From the NCBI RefSeq assembly GCF_000403435.2, contig NZ_KE159708.1:237090-301089 (forward strand): a stretch of 64,000 nucleotides of DNA, given 5' to 3'. Each line of letters begins with the position of its first letter. Position 1 is the stretch's first letter. Position numbers and translations under genes: made by a program. Source of the stretch: Oscillibacter sp. 1-3 (GTDB lineage: Bacteria > Bacillota > Clostridia > Oscillospirales > Oscillospiraceae). Shown here piece after piece: positions 41,124 to 49,611 of this stretch. The notes under the pieces are model-generated. The model saw nothing but the letters and a program-made list of their open reading frames with translations. It was not told where the DNA came from and did no database searches.

Positions 41124-41672
41124 TCAGGCGGGAGCCGGCAGGCATCCGGCCATCAAAAGCAGATTGGCCTCCAGGATAAAGCGGGCGTCCTGGTGCACAT
41201 CCGCCTGGGTCTCCATGTACTGGCGGTGCAGCTGGTCAATGGCCTGGGTCAGATCCCAGCGGGCCCTCTCCGGGCGCAGGGTGCGGCTTTGGAGATACTC
41301 CGCAAAATACACCCGCAGAGCGTCCTCATAGGCCCGGTGGGCGATGAGGCTGTCGGGGTAGTTTTCGTTGTGGGGGAAGGTGAAGGCGTCGGCCAGGTAG
41401 TGGGTCAGCTTGCCCAGGGTGTAGTACTGCCAGATGGTCCAGCGGGCCCGCTGCTGGAGCCGCAGGATATGGGCGTTTATGTAGGCCTGGGAGTTGGAGA
41501 AGTTGTGTCCCCGGAACTTGTAGGCCCGCAGGGAGCCTTTCAGGTAGGTCAGGGGGTTGCAGTCCGGCTGGAAGGAGCCGAAGAGAAAGGCCCACTCGTA
41601 CCGCCGGGCACGGAATCCGTGTTCATACTCCAGCAGGGTGGAGGCCAGGAGCTTGTGACTGCGTTTTTTCAC
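41124..41672 (-). CDS. Zinc-dependent phospholipase C-like protein
   Basis: 182 residues. HGFRARRYEWAFLFGSFQPDCNP and GKLTHYLADAFTFPHN carry the His/Asp pattern of the Zn_dep_PLPC family (Pfam PF00882), in which His and Asp side chains bind zinc. There is no signal peptide (it starts MKKRSHKLLASTLLEYEHG), so an extracellular lipase role is doubtful. Such short relatives are widespread in Clostridia with unknown substrates. It lies upstream of the aromatic operon leader on the same strand but has its own context. Confidence 0.7.
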   Translation of the reverse strand: MKKRSHKLLASTLLEYEHGFRARRYEWAFLFGSFQPDCNPLTYLKGSLRAYKFRGHNFSNSQAYINAHILRLQQRARWTIWQYYTLGKLTHYLADAFTFPHNENYPDSLIAHRAYEDALRVYFAEYLQSRTLRPERARWDLTQAIDQLHRQYMETQADVHQDARFILEANLLLMAGCLPAPA

Positions 41673-41805
41673 CGCGGCACCTCCGGGAATTGGATTTCAG
41701 CGGGTATCAGTATACCACAGGGCGTCCGTGGACGCAAGGGAAAATTTTGGGCTTTTTGGAGGAAAACGGAATATCTGGAAGGGGGCGTCCGCCCTCCCTG
41801 CAAAG

Positions 41806-41839
41806 AAATTCCGCCCCGGCGGAGGGCGGGGCGGAATTT
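41806..41839 (-). terminator. Terminator hairpin downstream of glnN
   Basis: AAATTCCGCCCC and GGGGCGGAATTT form a 12-bp stem with a 10-base loop, just past the glutamine synthetase stop. The tail is only CTTTG on the minus strand. Confidence 0.65.
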
Positions 41840-41845
41840 GATGGT

Positions 41846-43933
41846 TCAGACGGAGAACAGCAGCTGGCTGTATACGGGCATGGGCCAATACTCGGAGGCG
41901 GTGAGGATCTCCAGAACGTCCACGGAGTCTCGGGCTTCGGCCATGTCGGGGAGGAGGGTGTCGTGGCAGTAGCGCATGGCCTCCTCCGGACCGGCGGGCA
42001 TGTCCTCCAGGTCCGAGGCCAGGACGCGGCACTGCTCCATCAGATCATCGGTGATTTTAGCGACGCCCCTGGCGGTGTTAACCTCATAGGCGCAGGGGAC
42101 GTCCAGCTGTTTTTTGCTGTCCGCCCGGGCGCAGAGGTCGGCGGCATATTTGGAGACGGCGGGGAGAATGTCGTGGCGGATCATGTCGATCATGGTCTTG
42201 GCCTCGATGGAAATGACGGCGGCGTAGTTCTCCACGTGGATCTCGTACCGGGCCCGGACCTCCGCCTCGGTGTAGATGCCGTGTTTGACAAAGAGCTGGA
42301 TATTCTTGGGGGCGATATAGGCGGGCAGGGCGTCGGCGGCGGATTTCAGGTTGCTGAGGCCCCGCTTTTCCGCCTCCTGGAGCCAGGCGTCGTCGTAGCC
42401 GTTGCCGTTGAAAATGATCCGCTGGTGCTCGGTGAGGGTCCTCTTTACCAGCTGGTGCAGGGCGGACTGGAAGTCCTCCGCCTTTTCCAGCTCGTCGGCG
42501 AACTGCTCCAGCTCCTCGGCCATGATGGTGTTCAGGGCGATGTTGGGGCCGGAGACGGACAGGGAGGAGCCCGGCATCCGGAACTCGAACTTGTTGCCGG
42601 TGAAGGCCATGGGGGAGGTGCGGTTGCGGTCGGTGTTGTCCTGGCGGATGGCGGGGAGCACGTCCACGCCCACCTTCAGCATCTTCTTCTCGGCGTCCGT
42701 ATAGCGGGTGTCGTGGATGATGGACTCCACCACGGCGTTGAGCTCGTCGCCCAGGAAGATGGAGAGCACGGCGGGAGGGGCCTCCTGGGCGCCCAGGCGG
42801 TGGTCGTTGCCGGCGGTGGCCACGGTGGTGCGGAGGAAGTCCTGATAGTCGTCCACGCCCTTGATGAAGGCGGCCAGGAACAGCAGAAACCGGGCGTTCT
42901 GGCTGGGCGTGGAGCCGGGCTTGAAGAGGTTGTGGCCGGTGTCGGTGCTCAGAGACCAGTTGTCGTGCTTTCCGGAGCCGTTGACGCCGGCGAAGGGCTT
43001 TTCGTGGAGGAGGCACACCAGGCCGTGGCGGTCCGCCACCTTCTTCATCATCTCCATGGCGATCTGGTTGTGGTCGCAGGCGGTGTTGGCGTCGGAGTAG
43101 ATAGGGGCCATCTCATGCTGGGAGGGGGCCACCTCGTTGTGCTTGGTCTTGGAGAGAACGCCCAGCGCCCACAGCGTCTCGTCCAGGTCCTTCATATAGG
43201 CGGCCACCCGGGGCTTGATGGCGCCGAAGTAGTGGTCCTCCAGCTCCTGCCCCCTGGGGGGCTTGGCGCCGAACAGCGTCCGCCCGGTCATCTGCAGATC
43301 CTTGCGCTGCCGGAAGAGCTCCTTGTCAATGAGGAAGTACTCCTGCTCCGGGCCCACCTGAGCGGTGACCCGCCTGGTCTCCGTGTCGCCGAAGAGGCGC
43401 AGGATGCGGATGGCCTGACGGCTCACCTCGTCCATGGACCGCAGGAGAGGAGTCTTTTTGTCCAGCGCGTGGCCGGAGTAGGAGCAGAAGATGGTGGGGA
43501 TGCACAGGGAGTCCTCCTTGATGAAGGCGAAGGAGGTGGGGTCCCAGGCGGTGTAGCCCCGGGCCTCAAAGGTGGCCCGCAGGCCGCCGGAGGGGAAGGA
43601 GGAGGCGTCCGGCTCGCCCCGGACCAGCTCTTTGCCGGAGAACTCCATGATGATCTTTCCGCCGCCGGCGGGGGAGATAAAGCTGTCGTGCTTTTCGGCG
43701 GTGACGCCGGTCATGGGCTGGAACCAGTGGGTGTAGTGGGTGGCGCCCTTCTCCACGGCCCACTGCTTCATGGCCTCGGCGATCTCGTTGGCGGTGGAGA
43801 TGTCCAGGGACGTGCCCTCGGTGACACACTTCTTCCACGTGCCGTAGGACGCGGAGGAGAGGCGCTCCTTCATGGTCCACTCGTTGAAGACCTGGCTGCC
43901 GAACAGCTCAGGCAGATGCAGCTTCGCTTCCAT
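41846..43933 (-). CDS. glnN: Type III glutamine synthetase
   Basis: 695 residues, the size of GSIII (type I is ~450). Family signatures are present: FWKKCV-like start, GPEQEYFLID (metal-binding Glu), HEMAPIYSDANTACDHNQ, FAGVNGSGKHDNWSLSTDTG and NRTSPMAFTGNKFEFRMPGSS. It forms large dodecamers and makes glutamine from glutamate and ammonia. Monocistronic in appearance. The 164-bp upstream gap has a tandem TTTTAGTGGG(C/T)GCATAG repeat (about 44037-44072). Confidence 0.94.
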   Translation of the reverse strand: MEAKLHLPELFGSQVFNEWTMKERLSSASYGTWKKCVTEGTSLDISTANEIAEAMKQWAVEKGATHYTHWFQPMTGVTAEKHDSFISPAGGGKIIMEFSGKELVRGEPDASSFPSGGLRATFEARGYTAWDPTSFAFIKEDSLCIPTIFCSYSGHALDKKTPLLRSMDEVSRQAIRILRLFGDTETRRVTAQVGPEQEYFLIDKELFRQRKDLQMTGRTLFGAKPPRGQELEDHYFGAIKPRVAAYMKDLDETLWALGVLSKTKHNEVAPSQHEMAPIYSDANTACDHNQIAMEMMKKVADRHGLVCLLHEKPFAGVNGSGKHDNWSLSTDTGHNLFKPGSTPSQNARFLLFLAAFIKGVDDYQDFLRTTVATAGNDHRLGAQEAPPAVLSIFLGDELNAVVESIIHDTRYTDAEKKMLKVGVDVLPAIRQDNTDRNRTSPMAFTGNKFEFRMPGSSLSVSGPNIALNTIMAEELEQFADELEKAEDFQSALHQLVKRTLTEHQRIIFNGNGYDDAWLQEAEKRGLSNLKSAADALPAYIAPKNIQLFVKHGIYTEAEVRARYEIHVENYAAVISIEAKTMIDMIRHDILPAVSKYAADLCARADSKKQLDVPCAYEVNTARGVAKITDDLMEQCRVLASDLEDMPAGPEEAMRYCHDTLLPDMAEARDSVDVLEILTASEYWPMPVYSQLLFSV

Positions 43934-44097
43934 ACTTGTTCCTCCTAAAACATATCGGCCAAATGATTTGGCGGTAAAATCGGCGGTGATGTCCGGGCCC
44001 CGGAGTATCCGGAGCGAAATCCGGACAGTGTGCGCTTGTTTTTAGTGGGCGCATAGCTTTTAGTGGGTGCATAGTCCCTGCGCGGGCCATCTTCCCC

Positions 44098-45684
44098 CTA
44101 TTCCCCGCTGGTTCCGTAGTTGCTGAGGGCCCGGGCGGAGGGATCGTCCACGTCGCAGCCCTCCCAGGACTTGTTGGGCATCCAGAAATCCCGAATCATC
44201 CCTGCCTGGCCGGGGTAGTGCTTTTCAAAGATCTCCCGGTACAGCAGGCTCTCCTTGGTGAATGGCGGACAGTGATAGTCGAACTTGTGCCGCAGGGATT
44301 CAAACGCCTCGTCGGTGTAGGTCTCCTCAGCATGGGCCTTCAGATCGTCCACCATGGAGTGGCCTACGGCGTCGGAGAAGGCGGCCTTCTGGCGCCAGAG
44401 GATGTTCTCCGGCAGCAGGTTGTCGCGCTCAAAGGCGTGGCGCAGCAGGTACTTGCCCATGTGGTAGGTGTTCATCTTCATCTCCGGGTCAATGGCCATG
44501 ACGTAGCGTACAAAGTCCAGGTCGCCGAAGGGAACTCGGGCCTCCAGGGAGTTGACGGAGATGCTGCGGTCCGCCCGCAGAACGTCGTACATATAGATCT
44601 CGTCCACCCGCTTCTTGGCCTCGGCCTGGAAGGCCTCCGCGTCGGGGGCGAAGTCGGTGTATTTATAGCCGAAGAGCTCGTCGCTGATCTCGCCGGTGAG
44701 AATCACCCGGATGTCCGTCCGCTCATGGATGGCCTTGCAGCAGAGGTACATCCCCATGCTGGCCCGGATGGTGGTGATGTCCCAGGTGCCCAGCAGCGCG
44801 ATGAGGCCATCCAGAGAATCCAGCACCTCCTGCCGGGTCATGATGACCTCCGTGTGGTCGGCGCCGATGTAATCGGCGGTCTCCCGGGCGTATTTCAGGT
44901 CGATGGCGTCGGTGTCCATGCCGATGGCGAAGGTGCGGATCTTCTTTCCCAGCACAATGGCGCTGATGGCGCACACCAGCGAGGAGTCCAGCCCGCCGGA
45001 GAGGAGGAAGCCCACCGGCGCGTCGGCGTCCAGGCGCTTATCCACGGCGGCGATCAGGCGGTTCCGGATGCCCCGGCACACCGTCTCCAGACCGTCGCGG
45101 CAGTACTGCCGGACGGTGGTCAGGTCCGCGTAGCGGACGAAGCTGCCGCGGGCGTAGTAGTGCCCCGGGGGAAAGGGGCGGATTTCACCGCACAGCCCCA
45201 CCAGGTTTTTGGCCTCGCTGGCAAAGACGATGGCCCCGGCCCTGTCGTACCCGTAGAACAGGGGGCGGATGCCGATGGGGTCCCGGGCGGCGATGAGGGA
45301 ATCCGCGGAGGCGTCGTAGATCACCAGGGCGAACTCCGCGTCCAGCCGGGAGAACATCTCCAGGCCGTACTCATGGAACAGGGGGAGCAGGACCTCGCAG
45401 TCGCTGCCGCTCTGAAAGACGTACCCCTTTTCCTCCAGCTGCCGCTTCAAAGGGCGGAAGCCATAGATCTCGCCGTTGCAGACCACATAGTCTCCGTCCA
45501 GGGAGAAGGGCTGCATTCCCGCCTCCGTGAGGCCCATGATGGAAAGCCGCTGGAAGCAGAGCCAGCCGGAGGGGGTCTCCAGAATTTGGCTCATATCGGG
45601 GCCCCGGGAGGCCGTGCGGTCCAGAAAGGGGGTAATCTCCTGCCGGGTCAGCGTCTTCTTGGAAAATCCCATGATTGTACACAT
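44098..45684 (-). CDS. asnB: Asparagine synthase (glutamine-hydrolysing)
   Basis: 528 residues. Cys2 after the initiator Met is the glutaminase nucleophile (MCTIMGF), followed by the class II amidotransferase domain (RGPDMSQ, CNGEIYGFRPLK). The C-terminal ATP-pyrophosphatase domain has SGGLDSSL and EVIMTRQEVL. It converts aspartate, glutamine and ATP to asparagine. Transcription is controlled by the T-box leader upstream. The SD GGAGG lies about 7 bases before the ATG. Confidence 0.95.
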   Translation of the reverse strand: MCTIMGFSKKTLTRQEITPFLDRTASRGPDMSQILETPSGWLCFQRLSIMGLTEAGMQPFSLDGDYVVCNGEIYGFRPLKRQLEEKGYVFQSGSDCEVLLPLFHEYGLEMFSRLDAEFALVIYDASADSLIAARDPIGIRPLFYGYDRAGAIVFASEAKNLVGLCGEIRPFPPGHYYARGSFVRYADLTTVRQYCRDGLETVCRGIRNRLIAAVDKRLDADAPVGFLLSGGLDSSLVCAISAIVLGKKIRTFAIGMDTDAIDLKYARETADYIGADHTEVIMTRQEVLDSLDGLIALLGTWDITTIRASMGMYLCCKAIHERTDIRVILTGEISDELFGYKYTDFAPDAEAFQAEAKKRVDEIYMYDVLRADRSISVNSLEARVPFGDLDFVRYVMAIDPEMKMNTYHMGKYLLRHAFERDNLLPENILWRQKAAFSDAVGHSMVDDLKAHAEETYTDEAFESLRHKFDYHCPPFTKESLLYREIFEKHYPGQAGMIRDFWMPNKSWEGCDVDDPSARALSNYGTSGE

Positions 45685-45694
45685 AGGCGCACCT

Positions 45695-46005
45695 CCAGAT
45701 AAAATAAAACGCAGCTATATCCTAAAATTTTAGGACGAATAGCTGCTATCCGCGGTGCCACCTAATTTGCCTCCCAATGGGACGCCACCTCTTCAAGGCT
45801 CCAACAAGCCCGCGTGATGTAACGGTCACGGCCCGTCGCGCTTACTGGCGGAAGAATCCGCGTTCAGGTTGCGGCTCCGGAGTGTTCTTCCCGCGGATTC
45901 TTTGGTACGGGGTTTCCACCATCCCCCGCTCACTGGCCCGGAACGTCCGCGGTACTTTTCTCCATCAATGCCTTGATGATCTTCAATTGATGTTTGCAGT
46001 GTATC
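45695..46005 (-). promoter_or_regulatory. T-box riboswitch for asnB (likely Asn specifier)
   Basis: The minus strand contains GGTGGCACCGCGG, the T-box core, followed by a terminator (GCAGCTAT...TCCTAAAATTTTAGGA...ATAGCTGC then GTTTTATTTT). Upstream is a long stem I with the CCAGTGAG / GGATGGTGGAAACCCC elements. In the expected specifier region (GGAAGAACACTCCGGAG) the triplet AAC codes for Asn, fitting the downstream gene. Uncharged tRNA-Asn would pair there and promote readthrough. Confidence 0.9.
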
Positions 46006-46151
46006 ACTGCGGGCGGGCGTTTGTCAACGTCAAAACATACAAAATCCAAACCCAATTTTCCGCGACCTTTTTGACTTTGGGGAGAAAATGGGTAGACCAA
46101 TGGCGGACAGCTGTCCCCAATTTGAGAACAGCCGCCCGCCGCGAAGGGTGT
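46006..46151 (-). other. Gap between purB and the asnB leader
   Basis: 146 bp without a gene. It must hold the purB 3' end signals and the asnB promoter. I see no clear T-run terminator. The minus strand has AT-rich sequence around 46060 (AATTTTCC/TTTTTGAC) that may be promoter. Confidence 0.3.
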
Positions 46152-47567
46152 TTACAGGTTGATTTCCGGTTTCTCCCGGGAGGCATCCGCCAGCAGGGGG
46201 CGGATCTGGGCCAGGAAGGCGTCCACCTGCTGGGGGCACCGGCCGATGTAGAGCGCCGGGTCCAGCACAGCCTCCATCTCCGCCTCCGTCATGCCGAAGG
46301 CCGGCTCCGCTGCCAGCCGGCGCAGCAGGTCGCAGGGCTCGCCCTCCTTCATTTTGGCGGTGGCGGCCATGGAGCAGGTGCGGATGATCTCGTGGAGAGA
46401 CTGCCGGTCCCCGCCCCGCTTGACGGCCTCCATCATCAGGTTCTCCGTGGCGATGAAGGGCAGGTACTCCCGCACCGTGCGGTCCACCACCTTCTCGTTG
46501 ACGTGGAGACCGTCGGTGACGTTCTGGCAGAGGCGGAGAATGGCATCGGCGCAGAGGAAGCCCTCCGGCATAGAGATTCGGCGGCCCGCGGAGTCGTCCA
46601 GAGTCCGCTCCAGCCACTGGACGGAGGCTGTGAGGGGCGCGTTCATGGCGTCGGTCATTAAGTAGCGGCTCAGGGAGCAGATGCGCTCCGAGCGCATGGG
46701 GTTGCGCTTATAGGCCATGGCGGAGGACCCGATCTGGTTTTTCTCAAAGGGCTCCTCCACCTGCCTGTCGTGCTGGAGCAGGCGGATGTCGCCCGCCATC
46801 CGGTAAGCGCTCTGGGCGATAGCGCTGAGGCAGTTCAAGATGCGGCTGTCCACCTTCCGGGGATAGGTCTGGCCGCAGACGGCAAAGCATTTTTCAAAGC
46901 CGAACTCCGCGGAGACCTGGCGGTTCAGCTCCTCCACCTTGGCCCCGTCCCCCTCGAAGAGGTCCACAAAGCTGGCCTCGGTGCCGGTGGTGCCCCGGCA
47001 GCCCCGGAATTTCAGGTTGTCCAGCACAAAGTCCAGCTCCTCCAGGTCGCTGAGGAAATCCTGCATCCACAGCGCGGCCCGCTTGCCCACGGTCACCAGC
47101 TGGGCGGGCTGATAGTGGGTGTAGCCCAGGGTGGGCGCGGCCTTGTACTTCTCTGCGAACTGGCTGAGGTTGGCCAGCACGGCGATCAGCTCTCCCCGGA
47201 GATACCGCAGGCCCTCCCGGTAGAGGATCAGGTCCGCGTTGTCGGTGACATAGCAGCTGGTGGCTCCCAGGTGAATGATGCCGGCGGCGGAGGGAGCGGC
47301 CTTGCCGTAGGTGTAGACATGGGCCATGACGTCGTGGCGGACTTCCTTTTCCCGCTGCGCCGCCATTTCAAAGTCAATGTCGGTGATGTGGGCCTCCAGC
47401 TCCGCCACCTGTTCTGCGGTGATGGGCAGTCCCAGATTGTGCTCCGCCCGGGCAAGGGCCGCCCACAGCCGCCGCCAGGTCTGGATGCGCTTCTCGGCGG
47501 AGAAGAGGTTCAGCATAAATTCCGACGCGTACCGGGAGGAGAGGGGGGATTCGTAGCGGTCTTTCAT
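46152..47567 (-). CDS. purB: Adenylosuccinate lyase
   Basis: 471 residues from ATG 47567, preferred because GGAGG is 8 bases upstream; the ATG at 47582 lacks an SD. Fumarase/aspartase-superfamily signature GSSAMAYKRNPMRSERI is complete, with conserved HDVMAHVYTYG-type and HLGATSCYVTDN segments. It acts twice in purine synthesis (SAICAR and adenylosuccinate cleavage). It is grouped with purA and a small unknown gene on the same strand, forming an AMP-branch unit. Confidence 0.95.
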   Translation of the reverse strand: MKDRYESPLSSRYASEFMLNLFSAEKRIQTWRRLWAALARAEHNLGLPITAEQVAELEAHITDIDFEMAAQREKEVRHDVMAHVYTYGKAAPSAAGIIHLGATSCYVTDNADLILYREGLRYLRGELIAVLANLSQFAEKYKAAPTLGYTHYQPAQLVTVGKRAALWMQDFLSDLEELDFVLDNLKFRGCRGTTGTEASFVDLFEGDGAKVEELNRQVSAEFGFEKCFAVCGQTYPRKVDSRILNCLSAIAQSAYRMAGDIRLLQHDRQVEEPFEKNQIGSSAMAYKRNPMRSERICSLSRYLMTDAMNAPLTASVQWLERTLDDSAGRRISMPEGFLCADAILRLCQNVTDGLHVNEKVVDRTVREYLPFIATENLMMEAVKRGGDRQSLHEIIRTCSMAATAKMKEGEPCDLLRRLAAEPAFGMTEAEMEAVLDPALYIGRCPQQVDAFLAQIRPLLADASREKPEINL

Positions 47568-47596
47568 AATTGAAACCTCCAATTTGAGAACAGGGC

Positions 47597-48004
47597 CTAG
47601 ACCAATTGCCGGGGAAGGCCCTCGAACAGCCCGTCCAGTTCTGCGTGGGTCATGGCCCGGATCAGAATCCAGCCCTCCGACTCCGCCAGGGAGAAGGGGC
47701 GTAGCCGCTTCATAGCCTCCTGATACTCCATCTGCCCCAGAACGCGCTGCTCAGTGATGCTGACCAGGCTGAGAATCCAGCCCGGAATGGGCCTGCCGTC
47801 CGCCGCCCACTGGCTCTCGGGGCGGAGGGGAAGCAGGGTGTCCACATCCTCTGTCAGGGTGCAGTTCCCCAGCAGGTCTTCACTGTCCTGCTTCTGATAG
47901 ACCTTCGGGTTGGCCCGGTAGGCGTCCTTCCACCGCTGGACGGTCTCCGCCTGGCTGAGGCCCTCTTTTTCAGCCTTCTTTTTTCCAAAACCAAACAGTC
48001 CCAT
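47597..48004 (-). CDS. Small unknown protein between purA and purB
   Basis: 135 residues (MGLFGFGKKKAEKEGLSQAETVQRWKDAYRANPKVYQKQDSEDLL...). The N-terminal GLFGFGKKK start is shared by many small clostridial unknowns. The rest is charged with no membrane segment. It lies 18 bp after purA and 29 bp before purB, so it is surely part of that transcription unit, but I recognise no function. A role linked to purine synthesis is not implied by residues. Confidence 0.75.
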   Translation of the reverse strand: MGLFGFGKKKAEKEGLSQAETVQRWKDAYRANPKVYQKQDSEDLLGNCTLTEDVDTLLPLRPESQWAADGRPIPGWILSLVSITEQRVLGQMEYQEAMKRLRPFSLAESEGWILIRAMTHAELDGLFEGLPRQLV

Positions 48005-48022
48005 AAATTTCTCCCAAGCCGT

Positions 48023-49297
48023 TTATCGCAGGATGATGGCGTCCCGCTCCGGACCAACGGACACATAGCCGATGCGGCAGCCGATGGCCTTTTCCACATA
48101 CTCCACGTAATCGCGGGCGGCCTGGGGCAGGTCCTCCCACCTCCGCACGCCGGAGATGTCGCACTTCCAGCCGGGCATGGCGGTCTCAACCGGCCTGGCG
48201 TCCGCCAGCACCGCGGGGAAGGGAAATTGGTCCGTCTCCCGCCCGTCCAGCTCGTAGCGGGCGCAGATGGGGATCTCGTCCAGGTAGCTCAGCACGTCCA
48301 GCTTGGTCAGGGCGATGTTGGTGGCGCCCTGGCACTCCACGCCGTAACGGGTGGCCACAAGATCGATGGGGCCCACCCGGCGGGGGCGGCCCGTCTTGGC
48401 GCCGTACTCGTTCCCCGCCTCCCGGAGCTTCTCCGCCTTCTCGCCGAACCACTCGCAGGTGAAGGGCCCCTCGCCCACGCAGGAGGAGTACGCCTTTACC
48501 ACGCCCACGATCTCGTCAATTTTGACGGAGGGCAGGCCGGAGCCCACCGGGGCGTAGGCGGCGATGGGGTTGGAGGAGGTGGTGTAGGGGTAGATGCCGT
48601 AGTCCAGATCCCGCAGAGAGCCCAGCTGGGCCTCGAAGAGCATCTTCTTCCCCTCCGCCTGGGCGCCGCGCAGAAACGCGCTGGTGTCGCAGACAAAGGG
48701 CTTGATCTTTTCGCCAAAGTCCGCAAACCAGCTCCGCAGGTCCTCCATAGTGTAGGGCTTTGCACCGTAGACCTTCTCCAATGTCAGGTTCTTCCACTCC
48801 AGAATGCCCTCCAGGTGCTCCCAGAGCTTCGCCGGGTACAGCAGTTCCCCGGCCAGGACCGTCTTTTTCTGGTACTTGTCGGAGTAGAAGGGGGCGATGC
48901 CCTGCTTGGTGGAGCCGTACTTCTTGTCGGCAAGGCGGGCCTCCTCCAGGTTGTCCAGGTCCCGGTGCCAGGGCAGAAGCAGGCTGGCCCGGTCGCTGAT
49001 TTTCAGATTCTCCGGGGTGATGGACACGCCTTTGGACACCACGTCCTGGATCTCCGTCCAAAGGTTCTCGCAGTCCACGGCCACGCCGTTGCCCAGGACG
49101 TTCGCCACGCCCTCCCGGAAAATGCCGGAGGGCAGCAGGTGCAGGGCGAATTTGCCCTTTTCGTTCATCACCGTGTGTCCGGCGTTGCCGCCGCCCTGGT
49201 AGCGGACCACCACGTCGTAGTCCTCCGTCAGCAGGTCCACCATGCGGCCCTTGCCCTCGTCGCCCCAGTTGATGCCTACAATGGCGCAATTTGACAT
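48023..49297 (-). CDS. purA: Adenylosuccinate synthetase
   Basis: 424 residues from ATG 49297 (MSNCAIVGINWGDEGKGRMVDLL), the canonical start; upstream in-frame codons lack an SD. The P-loop-like GDEGKGRMVD, the GGGNAGHTV and DRASLLLP motifs and the C-terminal GREtdq-type sequence are present. It forms adenylosuccinate from IMP, aspartate and GTP. A promoter (TTTACT, 17 bp, TATAAT; minus strand 49513-49541) lies 216 bp upstream. Confidence 0.95.
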   Translation of the reverse strand: MSNCAIVGINWGDEGKGRMVDLLTEDYDVVVRYQGGGNAGHTVMNEKGKFALHLLPSGIFREGVANVLGNGVAVDCENLWTEIQDVVSKGVSITPENLKISDRASLLLPWHRDLDNLEEARLADKKYGSTKQGIAPFYSDKYQKKTVLAGELLYPAKLWEHLEGILEWKNLTLEKVYGAKPYTMEDLRSWFADFGEKIKPFVCDTSAFLRGAQAEGKKMLFEAQLGSLRDLDYGIYPYTTSSNPIAAYAPVGSGLPSVKIDEIVGVVKAYSSCVGEGPFTCEWFGEKAEKLREAGNEYGAKTGRPRRVGPIDLVATRYGVECQGATNIALTKLDVLSYLDEIPICARYELDGRETDQFPFPAVLADARPVETAMPGWKCDISGVRRWEDLPQAARDYVEYVEKAIGCRIGYVSVGPERDAIILR

Positions 49298-49611
49298 TTT
49301 GAAAAACCTCCCGGTTGAGTAGGGGCCGCCGCTCTCGGCGGCCCGTCGTCCGTAATTTTGCAGGCTGCTGCAAGAAGCTGTATTCACAGGCGCTGAAGGC
49401 CGTCCGGACGGGACCTTTCGCGCTGTTCTCCACTAAATTTTCTGAAATACATCTTCTAAAATTGCCGGTGAAAAGGTTGACCTATCTGGAAAACGCGCGC
49501 TCAACCTTTCCTATTATAGCGAGGTTCCCCCTATAAGTAAAGCGCAAAATAATAATATTCAGTATTATTTTGACTTATGTGTCAGGGGGAGAACGGCTTT
49601 TCCGGCGGTCC
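49298..49611 (-). promoter_or_regulatory. purA promoter and structured leader
   Basis: 314 bp. Promoter: TTTACT (49536-49541), 17-bp spacer, TATAAT (49513-49518) on the minus strand. The start of the leader holds an inverted repeat, AAAGGTTGA / TCAACCTTT (49472-49480 and 49501-49509). Further down, 49374-49411 matches the hairpin repeat at 55236-55299 (GAAGCTGTATTCACAGGCG and CCGTCCGGACGG). Confidence 0.6.

Noticed and set aside
43934..44097. Tandem TTTTAGTGGG(C/T)GCATAG repeat before glnN as a regulatory site
   Set aside because: Only two copies, no symmetry and no link to a known nitrogen regulator; mentioned under glnN but not called a site.
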